DNA from: Absidia repens | Taxonomy: Eukaryota; Mucoromycota; Mucoromycetes; Mucorales; Cunninghamellaceae | Assembly: GCA_002105175.1 (NCBI GenBank) | Contig: MCGE01000001.1 | Span: 248,001-312,000 of the forward strand | Length of the DNA: 64,000 nt | Reading direction: 5' to 3' | Shown here: positions 1 through 11,954 of the stretch, one piece after another | How positions within the stretch are numbered: position 1 is the first letter of the stretch | Layout: every line of letters starts with the position of its first letter | Made by a program: the position numbers and the translations under genes | Notes under the pieces: model-generated | Seen by the model: only the letters and a program-made list of their open reading frames with translations | Database searches by the model: none | Told to the model about the DNA's origin: nothing

Positions 1-2152
1 TTTTATTACTCCTCTGCCCACAGGTCAATTGGACGCGGCTTGGGCATTGGTGAACGACTGGCCTTTGATCGATCAAGACGGCCCTGCTTCATCTTCTTGG
101 TTATGGGCTTCCCATGCTCGTCAAATATCCTTTTCATTATCATGATCAATGGTGTGTGTGTGTGTGTTTGTATGTGGGTTATGTGTGTGTGTAGGTTATG
201 CGTGGGTTATGCGTGTGTATGGGTTATGTGTGTGTGTGGGTTATGTGTGTATCGATGCGTTTTGTCTGTGTATGTCTGTGTTTGTGTACGTACGTATTTG
301 TGTGTCGTTATTGCCTTAACCATTTTATATTTTTACGTCATGGCGATGATCTGTATAGGAATCAAGGCTCTCAGTGTAGTAACTTCCTTTATCGAAACTG
401 AAGACCCAGTGATTCAAGCAAACCCAACACCCAGAAGCAAAACTTATGTTAGAAAATATGGCCTTTCTGTGATAGATTCTTATACAAGCATATGCGGGAT
501 TTGCCGAATAAAAGTGTAAGTCGAGTTAGTTTTTAGCATAGGTACCGAATTATTCTTTCTTTCTTTCTTTTTTTATTGAACTCCTTTCATTTTACTTTTT
601 TAGACCAAAAACGACCAGGCATTGCAAAATGTGTAACAAGTGTATTGGCGGAATGGATCACCATTGTAAATGGCTCAATTGTTGTATTGGTCAGGCAAAT
701 TATAAGTAAGCAACTTTGGCGCGTAAAAAATAAAACACAGTGGGAGAGGGCTAAAGCTTATCTATCTCTGGATTACTGATTTCGAAATTACTGTAGGTTT
801 TTTATCGTTTTGGTGACATGCGCCTTCATATCTTTGGTGTGGTACTCAAGTCTTGCTCTCTATGTGGTGTTTTTATGCTTTTATAGGAAAAATGTATTTA
901 TGATTCATGGTAAACAGAAAAAAAAAAGTCATCGGGGTCACATCAACATGATACGATCAATTACTCTTTTAATTATTATAGCTCACTTTTTTTTTTTTTT
1001 TTTTTTTTTTTTTGGTTTGGTTTGTTTATTTTTAGTTATACAGATGCTCCAAACGACTCAAGCGGCAATTGTCCCAGAAACGATGTCTTCTATGTACTAT
1101 TTATTCTCAATCATTGCGACGTGCGTAGCTTTGTTGGTCATCTTTGCTCTAGTAGCCATGATTAGGTTGTTGGGCTTCCACATCAGACTAGGTAAAACAC
1201 TATATACAATACAAAGACATTTTCTTTTTTTTTAAAGTTTGGTCTTGTTTTGATCTTGTTTCTGGAAAAAAAGAAGTATCTAAACCCAATTTTACCAATT
1301 ATTATCTGTTTAGCATTCTTGAACATGACAACAATCGAATTCATCAGTCAGCCCAAGCATCGATCCACTTTATACGACGATGATACCACAGATGACGAAG
1401 ACAACGACGATGCAGATGATGATTACTATTATTACTCAGATGATTCGGATTACAACAATGACAAAGGGCAAGGGGTAGAAGATGAAACGGACGACAATCC
1501 CTGGCGAAGATCTTGGAGTACAAATGCATCGGGGTCACCAAAACAAGAAGGACATGTGATGGGCGTTTTGAATAGCTGGACACAAAAGACATTTCGAAGA
1601 CTAGCGGGCCATAGATATGGTCGACTGGTAAATGGACGAAGGAATGGTGGGTTCAGAAGGCCTATGCAATGGTTTGGTCAATGTACTTCGACTGTTTTTG
1701 GAGTCAAACGACAATCATCATCATCAAACGAACGGCGAAGGCGACGACGGCGACAAATGTACCGATCATCAAGAACAGGATCTGGTGGTGGCAGAAGAAA
1801 ACTACAAGATTCCCCTACCAGTACACGGAATGATGTCAACCTGGAAGAAATTCTTGCCACGCGAACCATTCGACCCACTGCAACATTGGACGAAGATGGA
1901 CCAGATTATGATGACGATATGGGACTGGATACGGATATGCTGGATGAAGGTTATATGGCTGGCAGTAAGTACCCTTGGGAAAACGATAACGAATACAACG
2001 ACAGTCATCTCTTATCTCCACTTGGCGGCAGTTCATCGAATGCGACCTCATCACTACAACCATCAAAAGCAGCTAGATTGTTGGACATCTCCGATAGCGA
2101 AGCTAGAATGTATCAAGCCTCTCGTAGCCCTGACACAATATCAATAGATTAG
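1..2152 (+). CDS. DHHC-type protein S-palmitoyltransferase, ZDHHC1/11-like, 5' end unresolved
   Basis: Transfers palmitate to cysteines of client proteins at a membrane. Exons read as up to 151, 359-515, 604-705, 797-909, 1036-1191 and 1314-2152, with phases that fit. The cysteine-rich domain begins CGICRIKV and carries HCKMCNKC followed by [15 protein letters not shown], so the catalytic DHHC is present. KWLN after DHHC is typical of the ZDHHC1/ZDHHC11 branch. A hydrophobic stretch ending in IETEDPVI precedes the domain. Two membrane spans follow it ([13 protein letters not shown] and the segment around [13 protein letters not shown]), and then the family's TTxE motif as NMTTIEFI. The C-terminal 250 residues are acidic and then Ser/Arg-rich. 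The first exon and first membrane span are not certain: the reading before 151 is open but does not resemble the family N-terminus. Confidence 0.85.
152..358 (+). repeat. GT-rich microsatellite, probable intron of the DHHC gene
   Basis: An impure (GT)n tract follows AATG|gtgtgt and ends at ctgtatag. Taken as an intron it is 207 nt, a multiple of three, and carries no stop in the coding frame, so splicing and retention both keep the frame. Splicing joins IIMIN to GIKALSVV, giving a plausible membrane segment just before IETEDP. Confidence 0.45.
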
Positions 2153-2470
2153 ACTATCCTCGCCCCCTCTCCCAAACCTGGTTCTTCATGATTAGTATTA
2201 GTATTAGCATTATTATTAGTATCAGTATTGTTATTAGTATTATTTTTTTATTATTATTTTTATAGTTGTTATTCTTGATCTTAGTTTATGTTATATATTT
2301 GTTTATTTTTTGTTGATATATCATAATAAAACGATGATTGATTTTTTATCACGTGGCTGGAAACAAAAAACAAGCAGATTCTGTTACATGAAAGTTTCTT
2401 TTTTTTTTAAGATTTGAATGGTTGATAGGATAGATAAAACCCCCTTCATTCATCTTTGTTCCTTTAGTCT

Positions 2471-2511
<41 letters not shown>

Positions 2512-2573
2512 TCTCTTTCTCTTTCTATCGCTGTTTATTGATAGATAGATATTTCACATCATTCATCCTCATC
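2153..2573. other. Intergenic gap with a 38-nt T tract
   Basis: Holds the DHHC 3' UTR (an AATAAA at about 2323) and the promoter and leader of the arrestin gene. An uninterrupted T run lies at 2473-2510, about 65 nt before the arrestin start. No gene seen. Confidence 0.7.
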
Positions 2574-3927
2574 ATGGCTGTGTCTTTATCAATCGATTTA
2601 AAAAGCGAATTTTTTTGCATGGAAAGCACCTGCGCACAGACTTGCGTCAAAGGCCACCTTTTATTAAATCACAACAATGCTGAGGAAGAGGATCATGACC
2701 AGCGCCCTCATGATATCCTGCATAATTCAACCACGTGCATACGCGTCATTGGTAAGGAATGGATTGCAGGTAGCAAAGACGAATTTACCATCCTCATTGA
2801 CGACAGCTTCCATCTCTCCACACATGATTGGCAATATCACCCCGAGCAACGATTTTTCTCCCTTCCTTTTGATATTCCTCTGCCGAGGGATATTCCCATC
2901 ACATGGGTCGGCGACGACAGCGGCATTGATTATGTGATCAGGGCCCAAGTGCGGAGAGTGAAAAATAATCCGTTGTTGGTGGAGGCCGCACGACCCTTGA
3001 TTTTACTCCGAGGGCCGCCACTTTTGACCATTGCTCCATCATCAACTTGTTCATCATCATCGTCCTTATCATCATTATTATCACCATTGCCATCATTATC
3101 ACCTTCTTTAACATCATCATCGTCCTTATTATCATCAACATCTTCGTCATCTGCCTTTTTATCCCCTCTCTTCAAAGCATACCCATTATCACCGTCTTCG
3201 TCAACGTCTATAGAGGGCTTAGCAAATAATAGATCACGATTATGTTGGGGCATGTCGGCTCGATCTCAGTGGCAATATGAATTGGAACTTCCACAACTGA
3301 TAGATGCTTCTCAACCATTTTCATTCACTCTTCGAACACGAATGCGGCAGCAGTCATTGTCAAAAGATTCCTCTTCTATGGAATCATGTATGATCGGTAT
3401 TCAAGTTTATGAATCCATTCATGTGGGGTAAAAAAAAAAAAAAGTATGGGCATCTTTTTGATCTCCGAAATGGAAAAGCATTTAATTTTTATATTCTATT
3501 TTATTTTCTCAATAGCTCGAAACCAAGCATAAATCAAGTTTTAATGACTACAAGCAATGTTTTGACCGAACCTTCCAGAACATGGTCAAGTCCTTGTGTA
3601 GTGACCATAGAACTGGACCAATTACCCAAATCAAGTACTTTGTGCAGTCCTCGGATCAAGGTTAACCACCACTTCCAGATCACACTCAGTTACTGCGCTG
3701 CCCAAGGAGAAAGCGATCGTGTTCATTTTGACTGTATCATCCCATTGATTACAACACCTACGCCTGCACCAACTCCACCCCTTCCTATGTTGTGCTCCTC
3801 TGAAGATACCGTGAACACATTGATGAAAATGGTGTCTGCTGCAAAACATTCAGATCAAAACGTCAGTCCTTTTTGCTTTCCACCTACATCTGATTTTACA
3901 TTAAATAGTATTGATACCCATACTTAA
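2574..3927 (+). CDS. Arrestin-fold protein (arrestin N- and C-like domains)
   Basis: A predicted 421-residue protein from two exons, 2574-3427 and 3516-3927. Fungal arrestin-related proteins are adaptors that bring ubiquitin ligases to plasma-membrane transporters or act in pH signalling. The N-terminal lobe contains WQYHPEQRFFSLPFDIPLPRD followed by GIDYVIRAQVRR, the usual arrestin strand pattern. The C-terminal lobe contains IKVNHHFQITLSYCAAQGE. The two lobes are separated by a Ser-rich linker (about residues 155-215) encoded by a degenerate TCA/TCATCATCG run. No PPxY ubiquitin-ligase motif was noticed, so the adaptor role is inferred from family only. The start at 2574 was chosen over an upstream in-frame codon because the extra residues would be a translated T tract. 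Confidence 0.8.
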
Positions 3928-3965
3928 TAAAAAAAAAGTCTCCTCCACAGTTATTTATTCATCCT

Positions 3966-3996
<31 letters not shown>

Positions 3997-4316
3997 GCAT
4001 GACAATGGATATCATGGTACAAAGGAGAATCTTGAGCCATCGCCGAATTCTTCGTATGCTGGGCAAGTCACTGATGACGGGATTTGAACAATGTCCCCAT
4101 TTTTGGGCTCTAACGCGCAACAATGAAAAAAAAAAAAGATCAGTGGAGTCAACTCCGCGCATATTTTTTGGCCTGCCTTCATTTCTATTGGTGGATTGTG
4201 ATCCAACCATCAGACAATCTTTTTTTTTTTTCTTTTATCTTTTTCCACTCTCTTTTTCTCTCAATCTCATTTTTTTTATTTTTATTTTTTATTGACATAT
4301 CCAAACTTTGTTGACG
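3928..4316. other. Intergenic gap, homopolymer-rich
   Basis: Contains T runs at 3969-3996 and near 4220-4235 and the probable MTHFR promoter. The open readings here are translated poly-T or poly-A and are not believed to be genes. Confidence 0.6.
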
Positions 4317-6492
4317 ATGAAAGTGATAGATAAAATAAATACTGCTGAAAAGGAAGGTCGGTTATTTTGGTCTTTTGAATACTTCCCTCCGAAAACCGCA
4401 CAGGTAATGCAAATGAAAAAAAAAAGCCTGACTAGATGAAGAGCGATAACCGTTTCCGTTCCCAATACTAACTGGTGTATCCTCTAGGGTGTTCAAAATT
4501 TATACGATCGTATGGAACGCATGCAGCGTATGGGTCCTGAATTCATCGACGTGACGTGGGGTGCAGGTGGCACTAGCGCCGAATTGACGACTGAAATTGT
4601 ATCTACAGCCCAATCTGTCTATGGGTTGGAAACGATGATGCACTTGACATGTACCAATATGCCTGTAGAAAAAATAGATAATGCTCTCAAGGTAATGATG
4701 ATAGAAAATGGGACAATGGTATCTGGGAAGGAGGACAAAGAGTGGAAACAACGTTGTGCTAACTTACATCTACTTCTTCATTATGAATCAAAGGCGGCAA
4801 AACAATGCGGGTGTCAAAACATCTTGGCTCTTCGCGGTGATCCACCCAAAGGACAAAGCAACTGGGAATCGTGTCAGAATGGATTTGAACATGCGGTGGA
4901 TTTAATCAAGTATATTCGCAAACAATATGGTGATTACTTTTGTATCGGTGTTGCCGGTCATCCCGAAGGCCATCCAGACTGTCCTGATAAGGAACAAGAT
5001 CTCTTGCACTTGAAAGAAAAGGTGGATGCTGGCGCTGACGTGATTGTTACTCAACTTTTCTTTGATGTTGATGCCTTTTTGGATTTTGTCAAACGTGCTC
5101 GTGCCATTGGTATCACCTGTCCCATCCTGCCTGGTGTCTTCCCCATTCAAAACTATACTGGCTTGAAACGCGTCATCTCCTTCAACAACAACTTTGTGCC
5201 TCAGAAAATTTGGGATGACTTGGAACCTTTGAAAGATGACGATGCGGCGGTCAAGGAATATGGTATCAATCTCACCATCGACTTTATTCACAAGTTCCAA
5301 CAAGCTGGGATCAAAGGCTTCCATATCTATACATTCAATTTAGAAAGATCGACTCGCCTTATTTTGGAACAACTGAATTTGGTGGCACCAATGGAAGCTG
5401 TTAAACCGTTACCATGGCTCCCTGTAAGCAAAAAAGAAAAAAGAAAAAAAAAAAAAGAAAAAAAAACAGTTGGATTGGGGCAAAAGTCATCCTCATCATT
5501 TTTTTTTTTTTGTTTATTTGATAGGCACTCACTCAAAAACGGGCCAAGGAAAACGTCCGACCGATTTTCTGGAAAAATCGCACCAAAAGCTATCTGCAAC
5601 GCACCGAATTTTGGGACGAATTTCCAAACGGACGATGGGGGGACTCACGGTCGCCAGCGTTTGGTGAATTGGATGGCTGGGGTGTATCATTAAAGTATTC
5701 TCAAGAACAGTGTCAAGACATGTGGGGCCAACCTGAAACGGTGGATGATATTGCAGTGGTGTTTGCCAAATACTGTAAAGGGAAAATCGCGGGAATTCCT
5801 TGGAGTGCGCAGCCTTTGGAAGCTGAAACGGAAACCATTCGTCAACGTCTGGCTGGAATCAACTTGTTAGGCTACTTATCTATCAACTCTCAACCTGCTG
5901 TCAATGGTGTCAAGAGCTCACATCCAACTTATGGCTGGGGTCCCAAAAACGGTTATGTCTACCAAAAGGCCTACTTGGAATTCTTTGTGTCGCCTGAAAA
6001 ACTAGATGATTTGATTAAAAAGATAGGAAAGGATCCAAATGTCACTTACTATGCTGTCAATAAACAGGTAAACTCAACAAAAAAAAAGGGGGGGGAATAG
6101 GATTCGAAAAAGAAAAAGAACACATTGACTGACACTCGCTTGCAATTTTTTTTTAGGGCGATTTACGGGCAAATACGCAAAGTGATCATCCAAATGCAGT
6201 GACCTGGGGCGTCTTCCCCGGCAAGGAAGTGGTACAACCGACCATTGTAGAATCAACAGCATTTATGGCATGGAAGGATGAAGCATTCGAACTATGGAAT
6301 GAATGGGCTCGTATTTATGACCGCAAATCCAAGTCGGCTGATCTGATTCTGGATATCACCAACAATTGGTATTTGATCAACATTGTCCACAATGATTTCC
6401 AGGACGAAGGTGGTATTTGGCGTTTATTTGATTTAGAAATTGATGGTGAAATTTCTAGAAAGATCAGACAAAATGGTGGTGATGATTATTAG
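4317..6492 (+). CDS. MET13: Methylenetetrahydrofolate reductase
   Basis: Reduces 5,10-methylene-THF to 5-methyl-THF for methionine synthesis in the cytosol. Exons 4317-4403, 4488-4691, 4794-5423, 5525-6067 and 6157-6492 give 599 residues, the size of yeast Met13. The N-terminal TIM-barrel shows FWSFEYFPPKT, DVTWGAGGTS, HLTCTNMP, NILALRGDPP, GVAGHPEGHP and DVIVTQLFFD, the flavin and folate contacts of the family. The C-terminal regulatory domain includes YGWGPKNGYVYQKAYLEFF and NIVHNDFQD near the end. The intron at 4692-4793 is 102 nt and free of in-frame stops, yet it is judged an intron because splicing restores IDNALK-AAKQCGCQN. The paralogue Met12 is a possible alternative name. Confidence 0.95.
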
Positions 6493-6819
6493 ATCTTTTA
6501 GTGCAGTATATATATCTATAGATATATATACATATTCCCCTTTCGCTCGCTCCCCTTTTTAGTTTTTAGCCTCTCCCCTGTCTCCCTCGTAATTTAGTAT
6601 TAGTACATGATATTCGTGGTATAAAAAAAAAATCTTGTTTTGGAAAATAAAGATACCGTTTATATATTCTGATTTTTTATATGTGTTTGAAGGGACGTGT
6701 ATATGATGTAATGTGATATATGTGTATGCGTGTGTGCTTGTGGACAGCTTCTTGCCATCCTACTGGGGTTTTACTTTTTTTAATGTGTCGTACACATTGA
6801 AAGCACATGGATCGACTGG
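6493..6819. other. MTHFR 3' region
   Basis: 3' UTR with an AT palindrome near 6505-6535 (a tatata arm, ctatag centre) and an AATAAA-like signal at about 6646. No gene seen. Confidence 0.5.
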
Positions 6820-7740
6820 AGATGTTATATATCCAGTCAGGTGGAGGTTATCATGTTTTATGGGGAAATTCACTCAGGTGGCACGGCCTAGGTAGACTAA
6901 TATGAGTGGTAGGGTGGCAATAGAGCCCCGTTTCATATGAAGTAGCTTAGAACCGGAAACCATACGCTTCGACTCTGGAGCGGGTGAATTAGTGATATTA
7001 AGTAAGCTAGAAAACAAGTGATATGATATGACACACACAAAATATACACAATCATGATTTCGCTTATTTATAATGGGGTCGTAGTATGGGTCATAAAAAG
7101 CATAGTTTATTTGTTTGAAGGAATAAGATAGATACTAAACTAAGAGCGGTGAGAGATTCATTGTAGCAAGGGATCTAATGGAAAGAGCATGATGGAGATT
7201 AATGGGAGATCTGAAGGCTGGTCAGCACAAATCTCAAAGGGAATATTGTAAAAAGAGATCTAATATATATCACAGTCAATACAACGCATGAGAAATACTA
7301 AACAGATGTCTTTTATTGAAGGATAGTCTAAATCTTGAAGAGGCAATGGTAAAATAGAAGCTCCTGTACACAATATGAAAGAGACTAATGAGACATTTTT
7401 CATTGAAGCAAGTAAAAAAAAAAAAAGACATATATTATTCAATGTAGATACAAACTATGACAGGCTAACACTAAACTAAGCTAATGCAGGCTCAAAAATG
7501 CCAACAAATGGGTGGTCCTAAATCCTGAATCCAAAATGAAAGGGTTTCCCTATGCATGTTGTAATCACTGAGATGAACCCCCTTCTAAACTAGTTCTAAC
7601 ACTAATCTAAGTCCAATCTAGCCTTGAGGATGTCAGCAACGGTGAAGAAAAAGAAAATGAAAAGAAAGAGAGAGAGGGGCGAGAAAAAATTGAGAGAAAA
7701 TAAAATTCACGTGTGCTGGATTTGAAATGTTTTTGGAGTG
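6820..7740 (-). repeat. Dispersed non-coding repeat, copy A
   Basis: Homologous over about 900 bp to 50100-51020 (same orientation) and, inverted, to 36975-37570 and 62960-63640. Shared blocks include a CACGTG next to a TTTGAAAT-type motif (7703-7728), the core with AAAATGAAAGGGTTTCCC (about 7530), a TTCTAAACTAGT block (about 7585) and AACTAAGCTAATG (about 7470). No coding capacity, target-site duplication or terminal inverted repeat was recognised. It lies between the tail-to-tail genes MTHFR (+) and the secreted protein (-). Confidence 0.75.
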
Positions 7741-8475
7741 TGATTTTTTTCATTCATGGATTTCTGCAAGGAAGATGCTGCACCTTCGTCATTGAGAAAT
7801 ATATGTGATATTATGTGTTCTCATATTGTACAGTCCATGACATAGTTACCATTCATTAGGGTGAAAAACAGGAAATTCACCGACACCTTTTTCAAATGCG
7901 GACTGTTGAAGCAGGATGATAAAAAAAAAAGTTTCTGCCTATTTTGGTAGGTTAGGCTGGAGATAAGTAATCTATCATATAAATCCTAAGGGAGGCTTTA
8001 CTGAAAAGTATATGATATACAGAAAAAGACAAAAAGCAAGCCCAAGTAATACAATACTGTATGATATGAAGCGGCTTTGACACAGAAATAGGAATAGGCT
8101 ATGATAGGAGGGATTTACACTTCGACTTGACACTTCCATGATCCTCATGAGCCATATTCCATTCAAAGCAACACCTACTCCCCGTTATCATTTTCATCAA
8201 CAGCACATAACCTCAGCCTCATTAAAGACAATTTTTTTAAATAGTCTAAAATAGCACTACGCAATGATTTTCATTAGTTCCAACAGAGAATACATATTTT
8301 TATTGAGCCAAATAATAATAGAACAATGATATGATAAGCATATAAATATATAACGTAGTAATATAAAATAGTGGTACTGTGTTAAATGAAATAAAAAAAA
8401 AAGATAGAGGAAGTGGAGGAAGACTGATCTACGGAAGGGAAGTGAAGGAGCTAAACTAACAAGATCTGTCTGTAT
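7741..8475. other. Intergenic gap
   Basis: AT-rich; the right part is 3' flank of the minus-strand secreted-protein gene. No gene or RNA recognised. Confidence 0.5.
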
Positions 8476-9111
8476 CTAACATTTTGGGTAAGTCCCGTTG
8501 TTGACCTGGACGTTCAGATCGATCTTGATAGGTTGTTGCTGAGATGGTGCTGTAGCATCGCTGTAGACGGGAGTAAACACCAAGCTGAAATCATAGTTGG
8601 AAGGGTTATAACGAGAAAAAAAGTGGCAGTTGGGCACGTTCCATGAGGAAGTGTACCCCTTGTTTTGGATCCCGGCAACATAATGATGTGTGTCCAGGCC
8701 ACCTAGGGCTGATAATGATAGCGGGTTGCCTTCGGTTCCTTTCTGCAACCATTGGAATTGGGCTGTCATGGTTGAGGGGTAAGAGGCATTTGCTGGTGGT
8801 GGCGACACTACAGGGAGAAAATAAAGCTCTCGAAGTTAGATCATCTCATGAGCTGGAAATATATTTGGGAAAGGGGAGGGGGCTATAGACTAACATCCTA
8901 CTATCGTATTTCCTCGTTCCTATTTGTTTCCCATGATCCACTTACTTGTTTGAGCGCCAATAATGGTGTAGCTGATATCCAACCGAGTTTTACTACTAAT
9001 TGTTTGACCATTGGTAGGTGAGCTGATTTGGATAAAGTCTTGACCTAGGCATGTCAGTGCCAATGACAGCAAGATTAAAACGGATATGGTGAAAGCATGC
9101 TGGAATGCCAT
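8476..9111 (-). CDS. Small secreted protein, possible Kre9/Knh1-like cell-wall domain
   Basis: Exons 9111-8946 and 8807-8476 (intron 138 nt) give 165 residues. The N-terminus MAFQHAFTISVLILLSLALT is a clear signal peptide ending near CLGQ. The mature part starts FIQISSPTNGQTISSKTRLD and continues SYTIIG, which resembles the N-terminal Ig-like repeat of Kre9/Knh1 and similar fungal wall proteins (sequence-pattern inference only). Two cysteines remain near the C-terminal half and at the last residue, and there is no GPI tail. The next gene upstream on the same strand is a secreted-enzyme-type GH8 glycosidase, so both may act at the wall or outside the cell. Confidence 0.75.
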
Positions 9112-9410
9112 GGCAAAAAAATTAATAAAGGTGGTGAGGTAGAAAAAAAAAAAAAAAAAGAAAGGAAAAAGAGAAGATAGGCGACACAAACTTGGATCGA
9201 ATGGACAAAAAATGCTTTTTCATAGGTAGTTAAATCTGAGTGTAACATTGATGAGTTTTATTTTTAGCAGTGAGATAAAAGGCAAAAAAAAAAGAAAATA
9301 TCATAGCAGTAATAAAAAGATGGGGAAGGGAAGGGAGTAATTATCACTACAAGGGAGAAAATAAAAGTAATAAAAATAATAATAAACAATAATGATGACA
9401 ACAATAGTAA

Positions 9411-10895
9411 TTAGTAAACTACATTTGCTTGTAACAAACAAAGCAAAGCAATAGATTCCCCAAAGTAGGTATTATCGGAAGCCATACCATTCATATCTTG
9501 CAGAATTTGGCCTAGCTGAGTGTGCCAACCGAGAACCCAAAACAAGAAGCTAACAGGGGCAACAAAAGCCATATCCGTGTAATCCGCAATGCAGTGTCCA
9601 TTCAACCTGTACCCAGCCTTGACACCACATTCACCTCGTCCCTGTGCAAGCTGTCCAGCGAAAAAGTGTGCTTCCGTTTCTAATACACCACGGACGCGTT
9701 CATCACGAGTGAGCATGTAATAATGTCCAAGGCGCCAGGGACACGGCATGAATTCCAATTGTAATCACCATCATGTTTGCTTTCTAAGACTTCGCCCCTT
9801 GCTGGTGAATAGACATTGTTGTGATCCAGCTTCAGGAAATCCGCAATCAAACCCGTTTGAGGATTCAATGAAAGCTGTGCCTGTGTTGTTGAGACGATTG
9901 CATTGATCACTTGTGCCCATTGTTGTTGTCGAGCGGTATCTTCTTGGTGAAATACGAGGTAGCCACTGAGAATAAAGTCACTGGGTCGGGTCAACTTGTA
10001 AGCATCATCTCCAGGATCGGCCCAATCACCTACTAATGGCATATATGTGCTGTGGTTGATACAATGCTGCCAGATACATCCAGCTAATTCGGTCGCAGAC
10101 TGTCCGTAATCAATTTCGCCTTGTTGTCCACCACGTCCCCATACCCGTTTAGCCAGGAAGAGAGCTGTCGCCACATCCACATCCCCGTCTGTGGCACAAT
10201 TCATTCCTCTTCATGTTAAAGAAAGAAAGAAAAGACATGATTTGATGAGAAAATGCCTTCCCTCTTTTGTTCCTTCTATATTATAATATTTGCACTTACC
10301 CTTCATCCCCTGGCACAAATTCTCCGCCTCGTCCATTCTTTTGCTGCCATTGCATGAGACCCTTTTGATTACGGAATCTCATAAAGTATCGATACATGCC
10401 TAAAACCAAAACAAAACGAGTTAGCCTGCATTATGATCAGCCTTTTATTTATGTACACATGTAATACTTACCATCAAAATCAGCTTGATTTCGCATCAAT
10501 ACGGAAGCCAACATACCGTAACCTATAGTAAATATATAAAAATAGACCTTTTGTGAGTGTGTGTTTTCATTTTGCCAAGACAGATGACGACGAAAAAAAA
10601 AAAAAAAAAAAAAAAAATTATAACCACCGCTTGTGTTCAAGAACTTACCATGAGCTTCGGAGCAGGTCATTTCTGGCACGTTTTCTTTCGCTTCTTTGTA
10701 GTAGACATAGAACCCATCTTGATACGAGCGCAAATATCTAAATGTGTATGAATAAATAAAGTGATCAATGCCGAGTTGAATGAAGGAAGCATACTGTCAC
10801 ACCACCATTGACTTCTCATGTTTTTTCTTTTTTTTTTCTTCTTCTCTCCCTTACTTGTTACGCCAGTCGTTGTAGGCAGGTTGTGCAGTTCCCAT
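9411..10895 (-). CDS. GH8 family glycosidase (endoglucanase/chitosanase type), frameshifted
   Basis: Family 8 enzymes hydrolyse beta-1,4 glucan, xylan or chitosan with inversion. Exons 10895-10855, 10737-10649, 10522-10472, 10399-10300 and 10208-9411. The first conserved block is CSEAHGYGMLASV, whose Glu is the usual general acid. The second is CATDGDVDVATALFLAK, the DGD signature. The third is DYNWNSCRVP, which should continue WRLG. Here the frame breaks: at 9738-9740 a CCC gives PGALDI and an early stop, while WRLGHYYMLTRDERV follows in the next frame and runs to 9411. One inserted base is needed, so this is a pseudogene, a polymorphism or a sequencing error. The start is uncertain. No signal peptide is seen before MGTAQPAYNDW, although the region upstream is open. 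GH8 is common in bacteria and uncommon in eukaryotes. Confidence 0.85.
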
Positions 10896-11397
10896 ATTGT
10901 TTTGTGGAGTATTTGATCGAATTGAAATAAAAAGTATAAAAAATAAAAATGGAAAAGAAAGAAAAGAAAAAATAAAAGGAAGAAAAAGGAGAAATAAAAT
11001 AAGGGTGTTCGGAAAAACGCAGACAGATATAGAAAAAAAGGTGCAGCAACTACTGGCAGCAAGTTCGTGACAAATTTTATTCGCCGACGAGAATTTTCGC
11101 CCCTACAGTGAGCATTTCTCTATTTTCATTTTAGATCTTTCTTTTTCACTTTATCCTTGAAAGGTACATAATGCAACAACAGCATCAAACGATACTGTTA
11201 TGATCAGTGATGGGATGGATACGGAAACAACATAGTGGATCGATATATAAAACTATGGGTGAATAGAATGGATGGATGGATGGATGGATGAATCATTCAT
11301 TCACCAAATTGGGAATTTGAAAATTGTCACCCAAGGGCAATTCAGTTGACAAATACTCATCTCTTTTTCTCTCCAATCTATAGGTTAACGAAACACA
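10896..11397. promoter_or_regulatory. Head-to-head promoter region, GH8 / eL29
   Basis: About 500 bp between two divergent starts. The GH8 side is A-rich on the plus strand; a short GGAT tandem run lies at about 11269-11290. No gene seen. Confidence 0.5.
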
Positions 11398-11747
11398 ATG
11401 GCCAAGTCAAAGAACCACACCAACCATAACCAAAGTAATGCACCCAACGCTCACGAATTGCCGATGACAAACAGTGACTAACGGCTTTTTTTTTGTATCA
11501 TTCTAGACAAGAAGGCTCACCGTAACGGTATCACCAAGCCTAGACAACACAAGTATCCTTCTCTCAAGGGTGTACGTATAGATGACATGCATTGATTTTT
11601 TTTTATCAATACAGTAGACTGACTCGCTTCCCGTTTTTTTTTTCTTATTTATCATAGGTGGATGCCAAGTTCCTCCGTAACCAACGTTTCGCCAAGAAGG
11701 GTACTTTCAAGGCCAACGCTGTCGCTGCCGCTGCTGCCAAAAAATAA
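11398..11747 (+). CDS. RPL29: 60S ribosomal protein eL29
   Basis: Exons 11398-11434, 11507-11571 and 11658-11747 encode 63 residues. The start MAKSKNHTNHNQ, the block KKAHRNGITKPRQHKYPSL and the block VDAKFLRNQRFAKKG are the eL29 signature. The protein sits on the large subunit near the exit region, is small and basic, and is of normal length. The Ala/Lys tail is typical. Confidence 0.97.
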
Positions 11748-11954
11748 GCAAATTATGGGACATACGCGACTTGGTGTTAGTTTATAGATATTGTCATTAG
11801 CTTTACATTTTATCTTTATCTTATCACTGAATGTCAATAAAAATCGATAGTTCTGATCATTTTTAGTATGATTTGAATATATATGCTTATATGCAGTATC
11901 ACGGGCTATAAGGTGTAGGGGAATATGATATTGAGGAGAAGGTGTGGGTTTTCT

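Noticed and set aside
10667..11062. 131-codon reading upstream of GH8, possible signal peptide
   Set aside because: It is in a different frame from MGTAQPAYNDWRNK and its hydrophobic part is translated T-rich DNA.
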